DNA of 64,000 bases from Dipteronia dyeriana (GCA_032871835.1 CM065296.1:57864186-57928185), one strand, 5' to 3'; counted from the first letter of the stretch, positions 45,501 to 58,085 are shown. Notes: generated by a model from the sequence alone, not told the origin. Program-made: numbers and translations.

Positions 45501-45568
45501 GTAAGTCTTCTGTCCTGAACTTCACCTCAGTACGCCTTAATTCATATTTTTAACTTGCTTCCCTGCAG
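45501..45568 (+). other. Putative intron 2 of E8 antisense gene
   Basis: GTAAGT at the 5' end and TTCCCTGCAG at the 3' end; 68 bp. The upstream frame (HWSRIRNGSHTERLHNIFN) and the downstream one (VVTKFAEFIQMQQ) are in phase 0 across it. A TAA codon sits at the exon end. Confidence 0.6.
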
Positions 45569-45945
45569 GTGGTTACTAAATTTGCTGAGTTTATTCAGAT
45601 GCAACAACATCAGCCTGATCAGATTAGGTGTCTTGAAGCTTAGTTAAAGAATAGTGAGGTTAGCCGTGCTCAGATTGAGGCGGTTTATCAAAAGTAGGCG
45701 AGTTCTACCCAGGAGTTTACCGATCGTTTTTTGGTGAGGCAAATAGAGGCCGAGGAGAGGACCTCTGCTGCAGAAAAGAGGGCTAAATATTTAGAAGACT
45801 CGCTCTCCGTTGCCCAAGAGTCAATTCTTCAGGCTGAGCAAGAGGCTGAACAAGCAAATTCTTCTTTTGAGCGTAAGATTAAGGATCTTGAGCGCCAGAC
45901 CTTGACGGTCGAGTTCCTTTCGAAGGGTTTATTCTATTTGTATAA

Positions 45946-46110
45946 CAATTTTGTGTGCAAAGACATTGGAAAATGGTATATTCTATTTGCATAGCAATAT
46001 CTCTCAATTGTTAGACACAGAATCAACGGAACCTAATCATAGAAGAATAAAATTATCAAAAGATGAAACCTACCTGTGGCATTTGCACCTAGGTAATATT
46101 AACCTTGATA
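45946..46110 (+). pseudogene. Inverted GAG-pre-integrase fragment of the E2/E9 family
   Basis: It matches E2 9255-9415 almost base for base (LLDTESxxPNHRR, KLSKDETYLWHL), ending at NINLD. It is on the plus strand, opposite to the rest of E9. Confidence 0.85.
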
Positions 46111-46445
46111 GTGAGTTGACAATCATGTCAATTTTCGTCTCACCATCTATCTCAGCACCATTTAGTTCAGCAATGTTGAGATGTGCTATGACTTTCATCA
46201 TGTGATCTTTCACAGCCTGTCTAGATTTCATCCTAAGATTCATGAAAGCTTACATTTCCTCTCTCTTAGTCATCCTAGACCTCATAGCTAATATCTCTTA
46301 TAAAGACATCATTATATCGGCAGCAGCCTCCATTCCTTTATGTTGTTGTTGCAACACGTCGGAGATAATGGCCATAATGTAGCGTACATTTAGCCATCTC
46401 ATCTGAATACTTCCACTACTGATACTCATCTCTTTGCTCCTGAGT
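46111..46445 (-). pseudogene. E9 gag fragment
   Basis: The minus strand encodes SDVLQQQHKGMEAAADIM (near 46310-46360) and then RQAVKDHMMKVIAHLNIAEL (near 46165-46225), characteristic of Copia gag. It has a stop near 46300 and breaks off at 46111. Confidence 0.8.
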
Positions 46446-47966
46446 AGATTCATTAGTTTGGTGGTTTAGGAATAGACAAAACAAACTTATGGTTTTTCAA
46501 CTTACAACAACAACCCAATTTTCCTTTTTCCTTGTTACATAATTATCATCAGTTAAAGTATTATCTTTTAGAAATTTGATTAAGGATGGGGTCATGATTT
46601 CTTTCTATTAACAATTATATAAGTAAATAATCATGACATAGCACTTTTAAATATTTATCTTGAATTATAAATAAAATAATCCAATCGTAAAATTCAACGG
46701 TGATCCAACACCCATAAATGTCACGCCTCCTTTGGGAGTTCGCACCATTTACTAGTTGGACTAGGTCGTACCTAATTGTTAACATAACAACCAACGTTTT
46801 CAATTTTAGCCTTGCAATTTTATTAACAAGAAATCTTGGGAGGATATTAATAAAATTACATTGAGTGTGTTACCAAGTTATCAACCTTCAATATAATCCC
46901 TCACGAATATCCCTCATTTTGGAGTAGATATCGTTTGGGCTAATTGTCTAGTCTATCCTTGTAAGGAAGTATCTTGCTAAATTCCATTCATGAATACCTC
47001 TTGGGAGGTTATTATAGGAAACATAAAGCTCAACTAAACTTGGAGGCCGTAGGTGTTCCAAAACACCTTCTCCCACTCAATTGTTTAAGGCGTGTGATCA
47101 AATTCCAAAGAATGATTTACCAAGTTATCTAGATGCCAATTTAGATACCTAAACCGTTCTATGCATGTTCATACCAAAAGGGGTATATGAGTGGCACTCC
47201 TATTCTATATGATAAGTTATCAAACAATGACAAACATTGCATTATTTACAAAAATATAAATGGCTACAATTTTGGTCCATCATACAAAAGCAAGTAAATT
47301 ACATGTCTTGGAATACAAAAAACTCCTTTCTTGGCGAACAAGTCTTCACGCGACCTTTGTCGTTTGGACTCCATCGGCTGCCTCCCATGGGCATGCGCAC
47401 CCTTGGCTCCCTCCCATGGGCGTGCGCATTCCACAACCCCATAAAGGGGTGCCATGTGCAGCCCGTGGCTTCCATAGGCTGCCATGTGCAGCCCATGCCA
47501 CAACAAACCTAGCAGCGTGCTCTTCGCACACACGTTTGTGGTTACTGCTCGCACGGTCCTAAACTTGTTCCGGTTGCTTCCAATTCTTCAAACCTTCGAG
47601 TCTTCGATACTCGAATGTTTTACAAAAGAATTTAAAATAAAAAAATACTACAATTTTTTTTATTACAATATAGTGCAGTTTTTTTTATTACAACAATAAA
47701 AAAAAAACATAGCAACTACCAAGAAGGAAATTATGGCGATGATAGACCACACTTCTTGCTACAATCCCAAAAAAAAATTACATTGAAATTCTATGATCAA
47801 AATTAAGCACCAACAATCCACATTTAAAACATATATATATCCATACATTCTAATGTAAATATAGATGTGAATACCTAGAGTGTCATCTATTTCTAAAACA
47901 TGCATATATACAATAAAAATAAAAAGAATCACGTACACATACATCAATTAATCAAGGGTAAAACCA
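46446..47966 (-). other. E9 leader region
   Basis: No protein motif is recognised. GC-rich imperfect repeats at 47360-47510 (TCCCATGGGC.TGCGCA and GCCATGTGCAGCCC, each twice) give several short frames without family resemblance. Homopolymer-rich AT sequence follows at 47620-47720. Confidence 0.5.
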
Positions 47967-47980
47967 GCCTCTGATACCAA
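47967..47980 (-). other. E9 primer-binding site
   Basis: On the minus strand TTGGTATCAGAGGC, beginning one base after the LTR end: the initiator-methionine tRNA complement. Confidence 0.85.
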
Positions 47981-47981
47981 T

Positions 47982-50306
47982 TGTAGGGAAAATACGCACA
48001 GCGGAAGCGTGAAAAATCAAAATTAGGGTTTCGGTATAAATAAAAAAATTTCCCTTTTTAATAACAAGAACCTTAACACTAGATTAATTGATGTATATAA
48101 TAAGTATTGTACATTTTTCTCGTGACGATTGAACAAGCGCCGAATTGAATCCATAAGATCTTCCAATCCAATCACGATCTTGAATCACCTAGGAGTGTGG
48201 GCTCCCTTTCTTTAAATTGTATACCTGAGGATGGAAACAAACAAAATCTTTTTATTTGGTAGTTAAACTTATCCTCCAAGAGAAAAATCCAAGAACGTCC
48301 GATCACTTGTGAGTTATCAATCTAATTGATTGAAACTCGCGTGAACCCGATTTAATTTTGTACACAAAACCCTTTTGATGTAAAGGATACTAGTGTACTT
48401 TCAAAAACAAAAGCGTTCAATTTTTCTCTTTTCTCTTTGGCCGAATTCCACACCCTATATCTATGAGTTGATTGAATTTTGTCTAGAGAAAAAACTAAAT
48501 TTTTCCCTATCAAATTTCTCTTTTGCAAGGCGAATTCTCTCTTGAAAAATACCTAGTTTGGCCAAAATTTCACTCATAGAAACATAGGGCTGGTCGAATT
48601 TATCAATGTGGTATTTATAGGATCACAAATCCTTTCCTATGTAGGATTTACTTGGTTGTTAAAAATCCTTTCCTTAGGTGGATTTACTTTGTGATTAAGA
48701 ATTCTTTTCAAAGAAGAATTCTTTTCAAAGAAGAATTCTATCCTTATGTAAATTTACTTGGTGACCAAGAATCCTTTTTGAAAAAGAATTATTACCTACA
48801 CGGGGACTCCTAATCCAACTCAATAGTGTATTTGTAACCATGTTAAAGATTACCTAATTTGACTAGATAAATAATTCCTATTATTTATCTATTTATCAAA
48901 TATAATCTTTAATATTAATTATACTACCAACAATAGAATAATATTAGGAGACCATCTCCTACTAGAAAAAAAGATTTTGACTTTTAATTAAATAATTAAT
49001 TAATTACCAAATTAATGAATTTCCATTTAATTAAATAATAAAATAAAAACAATATAATTAAGCTAAACTATATAGCTTTGCCGCCCAACACAATATATGG
49101 ACGATTATATTATTTGTTTTTATTTTATTAAATCCATTGGACCTTAATAAAAAGTCCACATATGAACTAGACCCATTCTAACAAAAAGAAACAAGTTCAC
49201 ATGCCTTAATACAATTCTAGATGGACCCCTTAATTGGTCCGGTAGAATATATCAAGTGATCCATGCAAGTTCGTGAGGATTGGGGATCTTGGCGGGCTAT
49301 TTAAGTTTAAGATGTAGTAGGCACAACCCAATCACAATCAACAAATGATTCACTTAGGTCCAATCTATATATTTTAGTTCATTCCACTAAAGAACTAAAA
49401 TTGAACTCTTAAATAAAAATAGAATAAGTTAATATTTCTCATTCATACCTTAGACAATCTTAATGGAGAAAGTGTATCCTCGTGAGGAATACCAGTAATC
49501 GCCAAGAGCTCATAGACCGCTATAGCTCTCCAAGTTACCATATTTACTCATATGACCACATTTTGAACTTGAATTTTTGACTTGTCAAGAAGCCATGTTT
49601 CAATAGGCACTATTGAAAATTTAACGTTAAGATTTAATATCCAATACCTCAAAACATCCATATGATGGTATTCTACTCTCATTTAATTAATGGAGCCACG
49701 ATGTCCATATCTAAAGATTGAAGTCCTCTATCGATTAACAAATGAATACCACCAAACTATTGAGGATAGACTATGCTATATAATTGTACTCATTGATAGC
49801 TCAAATGATAACACTTGCAACCATAAGTCCATCATTTATCTCAGGATTGAGATAGACTCTCTGATTGTCTTCAAATGAAAACTTTTATCCATTGATGATT
49901 CTGGATAAAGTATTTCATTGTAATCCAATTCAATGCATCCAGTGCACTAGAATTTTTTGCCCAAAGACATAACACTTTGAAGATTTTAGACTCAACATAA
50001 CACATTTGATCTCATTCAAATGCTAGCAAAAGAATCTAAAACTTTAACAAGATAAAGGCGCTCAACCTTTATCTTAAGTTGTGAATATTATTCAAGACTA
50101 ACTAAAGAATTGTGTCTACCTCATACATATCCAGATGTACGAACAACTATTCTTTTCTCATAGGACCTTATGATTATTTACTTTTGACAATTATAATAAT
50201 TAAAGTATAAATGCTATAAGATTTGTTAAACTAAAAATCACTTTATTAATATGAAAAGATTGTCAAATACATTGTTATACTCCTACTATCGAGCATAATC
50301 CTAACA
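47982..50306 (-). repeat. E9 5' LTR, about 2.3 kb
   Basis: On the minus strand it runs from TGTTAGGATTATGCTCG to CCCTACA. A minus-strand TATA box CTATAAATAC lies at 48611-48620. The first 530 bp and a later 70 bp match the E2 LTR; about 850 bp between are only here. Confidence 0.85.
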
Positions 50307-51130
50307 GTTTAAATTATAAAATAATGATTTTGACAGGCAACAATGATCGCCTGATCAATACATTAGGTCTTCAATGCCATTGGACTCCAAGTGCTTCAAG
50401 TAAGGTAGATTACTTGACCCTACTCCTAATTAAAGAGAATTAATAGCACACACTCACTTGCATGCATTTCCATTGATTACACATTTTTTTATGACTCTGT
50501 CCTAATGCCTTTTATGCCTTTCATCACACTTTGCACATCATGCATTTAGGTCAGTGTGTTTTGTTTGTCTTGGAAAAGAAAAGTTTTCTCTTAATCGCGG
50601 TGCAGATCACTGGCTATGCACCTGCCTAAACCGCGGTCCCAATAACAGTTGGTTCCAACGATTGAGATTTTTGTGTTAAATGTTAGGTTGTTGTATTGTG
50701 ATAGCTATAGCATCTAGGTGTGCATTTATTTCTTATAGCTAAGTAATCTGTATGTCATATGGCAACATGATATCTAGGATTATTTGAATATTTCATCCAT
50801 AATTAGAAAAGCACTAAATGTGTTGACCTAGCATTTGTGCATTTAGATTATTCTTATATTCACATTAGGTTTCATATCTCTTCTCTTATGATTTAAGTCT
50901 TGTCTATGCCTTTGGTAGTATACAAGCAAGAGCCTAAAATCACTATTAAGTGCCTACAGGTAGCAAAAATGGATTAGTAACCGTATATGTGTGATGTGGT
51001 CAACATTGGTTGTAATCGATTTTGGAAATAGTGGATTTAAGGGCTCGATTGGCTAGCATTAGCTAATCCCGTGGTTTTTACCTTGTCAAAGGTTTACCAT
51101 GTAAATTCAAGTGTCTTTTACATTATGTAT
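50307..51130 (+). repeat. E10 5' LTR, truncated and internally deleted
   Basis: AGGTCTTCAATGCCATTGGA and the following 200 bases match the 3' LTR at 57608. The 3' copy has about 580 bp more after GGTTCCA. Similarity resumes at ATTTTTGTGTTAAATG (58494) and runs to the E11 border. The right boundary is not marked by a primer-binding site and is approximate. Confidence 0.65.
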
Positions 51131-51289
51131 TTTTATTTGAATTTGTTGTATATTTGTTTTGGGGTGAAACTTTGAGATTAACATTGATTAACCGAAAATG
51201 TATTTCTACATTTGTAGTATGTGTCTTGTATTTTTGCTTTTTTGTTTGTTGCCTTACATTTGCATTCATCTCATTCATAATTCGCAAAC

Positions 51290-52640
51290 ATTATAAGTGG
51301 GAATGGATGTGCACATGTGGGAGCCTCGAACACAAGACCCGTTTTGCTCAATGGGGTGAACTATGTCTCATGGAAAGGCAAGATGGAGTCTTATCTTTGC
51401 TAAATAGATAACCGTGCTTTGTTGGCAATTGAATATGGCTACACTCCTCCAACAATGACACTGAAGACGGAAGTGAAGTCTCCAAGCCTAAGTCTCAATG
51501 GAGGACACAAGAATTTAAAGCTTTCAAGTGGAAGAACAAGGCGATACATGCCATCTTGTGCATCATGGATGACAAACAGTACAAATTAATTCAAGCAATT
51601 TGAAATGTTAAGCAGGCATGGGAGATTTTAGAGACGTCTTATGAAGAAACTGATGTAGTCAAGGATTTCAAGCTCCAAGTCCAACAAATGCAATTTGAGA
51701 CGATTAGGATGGAGAAGCATGAGTGCTTCAATAACTTTCAAGTAAATTTGATGGATATCGTCAATCAAAGCCATCAACTTGGTAACCCTTATTCAAATAA
51801 GAGGATCAAGCAATAGATTATGAGGTCACTTCCAGCAAGATTTGAATCGAAGTACAAGATTTGAATCGAAGGTGATGGCACTTAAGGAGAATAGTGACTA
51901 TAAAAACATGAAGCCAAGTGAAATCATTGGAAAATCCTAAACCTACACCTCCTAAGAAGCAAAAGAGCATAACTTTGAAGACCTTCAAAGCAGAGAAGGA
52001 AGAGGAAGACTTGGATGAAGAGATGGCCCTTATGGTGAAAATGTTCAAGAAGTTTGCTAAGTTTGAAAAGATTAGTCTTTGCCAAGATTTGAAGATGAAG
52101 ACTCTCTTTAAGAAGATGGAGAAAATTCAATAGAAGGATTTCATGAAGGGTATTCAATGCTTAGAGTGTAGTGGATATGGGCACATTGCTTCTGAGTGTG
52201 CTAATTTGAAGAAGAAAAAGAAAAGAAAAGCAATGGCCGCCACATGAAGCGATAATGATGACTTGGAAGAGGAAGGAGGATCCTTGGATGATGAAGACCA
52301 TATGTCAAACTTTATTTCCTTTGCATCTTCTCTTAAGAGTAAGGAAGAAATAGATGACAAAGAGGAAGAGAAATAAGTTGAAGATGACTCAAGTGATAAG
52401 AGCTTTATATCTCATTCTACAAATGGAAATGTAGAGGGCATGGACCTTGAATGGTTCATTGAGGAATTTCAAAGCTCAAGGTTGAAGATGAAAAAGAAGT
52501 TTGAAGACACAATGAAGAGAATCTCAAGCTATCAATCGAAGTAACTAACTTGAATGGAGAAGTGAAGATAGCAAAAAGAAATGAAACATTGCTGGAAAAA
52601 GAGCTAGAAGAAGCATGAGAAATTATTGCTAAGAGGACTT
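51290..52640 (+). pseudogene. E10 gag
   Basis: Capsid-like coding starts near 51340 (AQWGELCLMERQDG) and runs through FKWKNKAIHAILCIMDD (near 51520) to the first zinc knuckle CLECSGYGHIASEC near 52159-52200. A long E/K-rich coiled coil follows (52380-52640). Several frame breaks are present. Confidence 0.8.
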
Positions 52641-53490
52641 CAAGCACAAAGAAACTTGACTACATTTTTGGATTAGCAAGAATCCAATTGACAAAAGAGG
52701 TCTAGCAATTGAAGATGACAAAGAGATCTGATCTCCAAGCAAGACAACTTTTTTCAAGAGCATGGACATCAAAGAGCCTCTTCCTCCACAACATCCTAGG
52801 ACAAAAATTGAACTAGGGGAATGCTTTAAAAATACCACCAAGCCAAGAAGCAATCCATGCAAGTTAAATCAAGGAAACAATCTACTCCAACTCAACAACA
52901 AAGAATGAGAGAACCAATCTTGGGAAAGCCTTTTTGTACTCGTAGAGGAATGGTATGGCCTTTTACTTCATTTCTACATGTCATTTTTGTGGTGTTAGTG
53001 GTCATATTAGACCAAATTGCTTCAAGTATATTAAAATGTGTTGAACTAAAAGCATGATTGAAGGAAATATGGCTAGAGCTAAAATTCATGCTCCTAGGAA
53101 ATTTAGAGCCAATGATTTTATGACCACTAGCAAAGAAAATGTCTCACCTAGGTGGATTAGAAGTAATGAATATATTTGTCGTGTGGCTCAAATAGCTTTA
53201 AAGGTCAATAATTCTAACACTTGGTATTTGGATAGTGGGTGCTCTAGGCAAATGTCGGTAAACAAAGGTTTCTTTGAATCTCTTGTCACGGAGGATGGTG
53301 GATTTGTCATCTTTGGTGATAGATCTAAAAAGAAATTCATTTGGAAAGGAATCATTTCCATTCCTTGTTTACCCTCATTGTCAAATGTTTTGTTTGTTGA
53401 TGTCTTGCAAACTAATCTTATACTCATTTCTCATCTCAATGATGATGGATTGTCAGTATTTTTTTTAATAGAAATGATTGCTTTATTTTG
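52641..53490 (+). pseudogene. E10 second zinc knuckle and protease
   Basis: A frame-shifted knuckle CHFCGVSGHIRPNC lies near 52978-53020. The aspartic protease follows with WYLDSGCSRQMS and its D-S-G at 53231-53239, then VIFGDRSKKKFIWKG and FVDVLQTNLILIS. The D-S-G form is usual for this type. Confidence 0.85.
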
Positions 53491-54420
53491 AAATCTGATG
53501 GACAAACCTTGTTATTAGAAAATAAATCTAGTGACAACTTTATTGTCTTGAAGCTAGCGTCATCTCTTGCAATGTGTCGAAGAGTGAGCAAATTGAGTTT
53601 CGGCATCAAAGGCTTGGCCACATGAACTATTGAGATTTGAGGATCTTAGATAAGTTCAAGGTTGTACGTGGGCTTTCCAAACTTGGAAAGAAAGTTTATG
53701 GTGTTTGTGGACCTTGTCAATAAGGGAAACAAACCAAAAAAAATGCACAATAAAGGCAAGTATCTCACTACCAATGAGCCATTAGAGCTTCTATATAAGA
53801 CCTTACGGGTCCTATGCAAACCTAGAGTCTCGTTGGCAAGAGATACATTTTGTATGTGTAGATGATTTCTCTAGATTTACACGTACATTTTTTCTTAAAG
53901 AAAAATCTGAAACTTTTGAAAAATTTAAAATGCATTGCACTAAAATTCAAAATGAGAAACTCTTGGATTAAAAGCATTAAAAGGATTAGGAGTGACCATG
54001 GGTGGGAATTTACAAATGCTTGTTTTGAAAGCATTTGTATTAGCTTTGGCATTTCTCGTGAATTTTTGGCTCCTCGAACTCCTCAATAAAATGGGGTTGT
54101 TGAGAGGAAGAATAGGGTTCTTCAAGAGATGGCTATCTGATGTGCTTAACAATATTGTGCCTAGGAACCTTTGGGCCGAGGTCATTAATACTGCTTGCGA
54201 CAAAGGAAATAGGGTTTTTCTAAGGCCCGGTAATAGGCAAACCTCTTATGAGTCGAGGAAGGGTAGAAAGCCAAATGTTAGCTACTTCCACTCATTTTGA
54301 AGCAAATGCTACATACTATATGACTGGAATCAACTTGGCAAGTTTGATGCTAAGAGTGATAAGGGAATTTTCATTGGCTATGCCCTTAATAGTAAGGCCT
54401 ATAAAGTGTTTAACTTGAAG
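53491..54420 (+). pseudogene. E10 integrase
   Basis: GAG-pre-integrase residues (FRHQRLGHMN) lie near 53600 and CGPC near 53706. Core pieces are DDFSRFTRTFFLKEKSETFE (near 53861), SDHGWEF-like codons near 54000 and APRTPQ.NGVVERKNR (near 54076, Q to TAA). The frame changes several times. Confidence 0.8.
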
Positions 54421-56268
54421 ATTAAGAGTGTCATGGAAGCATCTAATGTTGTCATAGATGATTATACGCCTAAGACTAGTGACCATGATGAGAAGGTTAA
54501 TGTGATTGATGATTCTTCCTTGGAGAAGAATGGTGAGACTTCAAGTGATATGAAGTCAAACCTTGATAAAGAGGTCATTCAACCTCTTGATAAAGATCTA
54601 TCTTTGGACTATAAAGAACCCGCTCCTTGGGTTAGTCATCTCCATAACAAGAATGATATTCTTAGAGATGTGAATGAGAGTGTTAGGACTAAGCTCCAAT
54701 TAACTAATCAAATTAGCTATACTTGTTACACCTCTGAAATTGAACCCAAAAAGGTTGATGAAGCCTTGAATGATGAGTTTTGGGATCTTGCTATGCAAGA
54801 AGAGCTAAACCAATTTGAAATAAATAAGGTTTGAGACTCTAGTTCTTTGACCCAAAAACACCAATGTCTTTGGCACCAAATGGGTGTATAGGAAGAAGTC
54901 GGATGAGGATGGAAACATTGTGCATAACAAAGCTATACTTATAGCTCAAGGATACTCTCAAATTGAGGGTATCGATTTTGAGGAGACTTTTGCTCTGTTT
55001 GCCCGTCTTGAGTCCTTAAGGCTTCTCTTGTCTATATCATGTGTGCATAAGTTCAAATTGCATCAAATGGATGTTAAGAGTGCCTTCCTCAATAGCTTCT
55101 TATAAGATGAAGTGTTTGTGAGTAACCAAAGGGGTTTGTGGATCCACACCACCCCAACCATGTCTATTTCCTCAAGAAGGCTCTATATTGGTTGAAATAA
55201 GCACCAAGGGCTTGGTTTGAGAGCCTCACTCTCTATCTTCTTAACAATGGCTACTTAAGAGGTAGTGTTGACAAGGCTTTATTCATCAAGGGCAACAAAG
55301 ATGAGCTATTTGTAGCTCAAATCTATGTTGATGACATTATGTTTGGCTCTACAAACAAATCTAAAGTCCAACAATTTATTGATGTTATGTCTCATGAATT
55401 TAAGATGAGTCTTTTTTAGGAGCTCAATTACTTTCTAGGATTGCAATTCAAGCAATTGCATGATGGGGTTTTCTTATCCCAAGCTAAGTATGCTAAGAAC
55501 CCAGTGAAGAAGTTTGGCCTTGAGAATGCCAAACATTATGACACATCAATGAGTACCACATTGAAACTGGGCAAGGATGCTTGTGGCAAGAGTGTAGACT
55601 AAAGTCTTTATCGTGGCATGATTGGTAACTTGCTTTACTTTAATGCAAGTAGGCTCGATATAGCCTTTAGTGTGGGTGCGTGTTCTAGGTACCAAGCGGA
55701 TCCCAATGAGTCCCATATCTCCCCTGAGAAGAGAATCATTCGATATGTGAATGGGACATCTAATTATGGGATATGTACTTTTTTGACACTAATGCCTGCT
55801 TAGTTGGCTTTAGTGATGCAGATTGGGCAGGAAATTTTGATGATAAGAATAGTTCATCGGGCGGTTGCTTCTTCCGAGGAAATAACTTGGTTTCATGGTT
55901 TTGAAACAAGCAAAACTCTATTTCCTTGTCCACAACCGAGGCTGAGTACATAGCAGTCAGGAGTGCTTGCACACAACTTCTTTGGATGAAACAAATACTT
56001 TTGGATTATGGATTTGATCAAGGTACTCTAGCCTTTTATTAAGATAACATGAGTGCAATTAACATTTTAAAGAATCTGTTTCAACAATCTAGAACTAAGC
56101 ATATAGACATTGGACATCACTTTATTAGGGAACTAGCTGAAAACAAATGCATTGAACTTGAACATGTTGGCACAAATATCAACTAGCGGATTTCTTCACT
56201 AAGCCCTTAAACTCAACTAGATTCAAATCACTTAGTAGGCTATTGGGATTTGACGTATGTCTTGATTA
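54421..56268 (+). pseudogene. E10 reverse transcriptase and RNase H
   Basis: A variable linker (54421-54750) precedes EALNDEFWDLAMQEELNQF (near 54760). Then come TKWVYRKKSDEDGNI, the GYSQIEGIDFEETFA tract, HQMDVKSAFLNSFL (near 55063), the catalytic YVDD at 55324-55335, NYFLGLQFKQL and the LLYFNASRLDIAFSVG tract (near 55630). RNase H has GFSDADWAGN (near 55810) and TEAEYIAV (near 55940), ending near HVGTNIN at 56180. Stops and shifts occur, for example near 54834, 55103 and 55420. Confidence 0.88.
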
Positions 56269-57230
56269 GTTTTGGTGATTGACCCCATATGGGAAGCTCA
56301 AAGCAAAGAGAGCAAATTGCCATAATATTGTATTGTGCTCATTGATAATCTTTATGCTTCTTTATTAATTGCTTGAGATGATTGGTTATACATATACATA
56401 TATAATTTTTTAATAAGTGTGAAACTTTTCCTTACTTGCAATCCATGTCTCATTTATGATCAAACTTGCATTTTTGGACAAGAAAAATTACTTTGGAAGT
56501 ACATTTTGAATGACGTATGATTGATCTCCAAGACATAATGATTTTATCGATGACATGCTTCGAATTGATATGCAAGAAGAAACTCTTGAATGCTTAAAAT
56601 GAATGCAAAAATTATATGTGAAAGTAATGTTTAGACTTCAATCAATATGAATCTTGTATCCATTCAAAGGATTTTACGATTCAAAAGTCTCTCTCTCTTT
56701 ATCAGTTGAACAAAGCTACTATCATACAGGTATCTCACCCGCAAAAATAAAAAGGGTGCAATATTCGCTCATATCTTGTTTTGTTTATAAAGTTTGATAT
56801 AGTTGCTCTTACAATTGAATTTATTTTACAATCTATATCTTGCTTAATTCCATGACAATGGATGAAATTGGTTTGAATTCTCCTGGAAACTTTTGTTGTT
56901 TTGTTTTGCCAAACACCATGTTTTTGATCTTGAATACTACTTCTCTTGCATGTAAAGCATCCTTTCACATAATTTTCATGAAATAAGACTCCTTGACTCT
57001 CTCTTACTTGATTGATTTGTCTAAGTTTACTTATATGACTATGCATAATTTTTTGTGTCATAAGCTCTCCTTGTCAATGCATACCTATTAGGGGTGACTC
57101 CCTTAGCCTATCTTATGAGAAAAATGGGGAGAAAGGTTGTGGGGTCCTGGGGTATAACATTTAGGTGGAGTGATATGTATTCTTTGAAGGAGTTTTTGTT
57201 TATTCTCTAAGGGAATTGATGTAATCATTT
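56266..57230 (+). other. E10 region after pol, no ORF
   Basis: In SIRE elements an env-like gene often lies here. None is visible, only AT-rich sequence with short frames. Confidence 0.6.
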
Positions 57231-57240
57231 AGGGGGAGCA
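57231..57240 (+). other. E10 polypurine tract
   Basis: AGGGGGAGCA, in the position expected upstream of the 3' LTR. The exact LTR start is uncertain. Confidence 0.5.
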
Positions 57241-57844
57241 CGTTGCATTTCATAATTAGATTATTTGATTGTATTAGTTTAATTTGCCAAGGTATTTCAA
57301 AAGTCGTTATTGAAAGCACCTCACACACACTTGTTCTTGGAAGATATTCTCTTGTTGATTGAGTGTCGATTGGAATTTTCTACAAGCCTTGGATTGACTT
57401 GAAGATGTTCAAGACTTAGATTATTGGCCTTATTGTAATGTAGAAAATTTTGTTGACCAACTTTCTTTTGTTTTTGTGAGGTTGTTTTGTGAGTGGCGGT
57501 TTTATCACGAAATAGCGAAATGGGGAGATTTAAGTGTCTCATTTTATGATTGGCTTATTTCACTGACAAAATCACAATTGGATTCTAATATTGTAAAGGG
57601 TATACTAGGCCTTCAATGCCATTGGATTCCAAGTGCTTCAAGGAAGGTAGATTACTTGACTCTACTCCAAATTAAAGAGAATTAGTAGCACACACTCACT
57701 TTCATTCATTTCTATTGATTTCATATTTTTGTACGATTTTTTCTTAATGAATTTTATGCCTCTCTTCACACTCCACACATGCACATCATGCATTTAGGTT
57801 AGGGCATTTTGTTTGTCTGGGAAAAGAGAATTTTTCTCTTAACC

Positions 57845-58085
57845 GCGGTGCATGTAGCTAGCTATGCACCTGCCTAAACCGTGGTCCCAACAGTAGTTGG
57901 TTCCAGAGGTTGCATGCTTAGGGAACTACATCCTGTGCACATGCCTACACAGAGGTCCCTAATGCAGTATTCTCCAGAAGTCACATGTTGCATGTGTCGT
58001 AGCCTGTGCACTTGCATGCACCACGTTCCCAACTGCGGTGTTGTCCAGACGATGCACTATTGTGCATACCACGGTCTATTCAGCG
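57845..58085 (+). repeat. Degenerate about 67 bp tandem repeat in E10 3' LTR
   Basis: Three units share TGCAC.TGCCTxxAC, then GGTCCC and a CCAGA tract. The 5' copy has only the first unit. Confidence 0.65.

Larger units (their letters stand above)
43560..45930 (+). pseudogene. Antisense gene of E8 (gypsy-type transposon protein with coiled-coil tail)
   Basis: The first part is open from about 43560 to 44123 apart from a stop at 43800; ATG at 43734 is a possible start. The tract MVPTGYKAAWKPPPGMVEVY (near 43958) and FIGWFLTEAGIA (near 44060) resemble the plant domain annotated as putative gypsy-type transposon (PF04195, from memory). The next part has NWGVNIFLDVKKKGFVWGF (near 44290) and FFYSPAHWNKSRPIF (near 44440), also typical. 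The tail (45570-45920) is a coiled coil with REAEERTSAAEKRAKYLE-like heptads. Splice-like junctions occur at 44628-44698 and 45501-45568. It has stops and shifts and is a pseudogene here. It is transcribed opposite to the element, if at all. Confidence 0.7.
42063..45945 (-). mobile_element. E8: 3' end of a Gypsy element (Tat-like) with antisense gene
   Basis: An 885 bp LTR with TG...CA ends is followed on the right by a minus-strand polypurine tract, so this is the 3' LTR of a minus-strand element. The next 3 kb carry a gene on the opposite strand. Gag, pol and the other LTR are not in the window; the right end is fused to a Copia piece at about 45946. Antisense ORFs between pol and the 3' LTR are known from Tat-lineage elements such as RIRE2, Grande and Retand. 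Confidence 0.75.
45946..50306 (-). mobile_element. E9: Copia element with 2.3 kb LTR, truncated after gag
   Basis: LTR (50306-47982), initiator-Met primer-binding site, a 1.5 kb leader and part of gag run on the minus strand. At 46111 the element is fused to an inverted piece of its own family. The LTR matches that of E2. Confidence 0.85.

Noticed and set aside
47260..47562. Several overlapping frames of about 100 codons on both strands in the E9 leader.
   Set aside because: They come from GC-rich imperfect repeats with few stops in any frame; no protein family resemblance.
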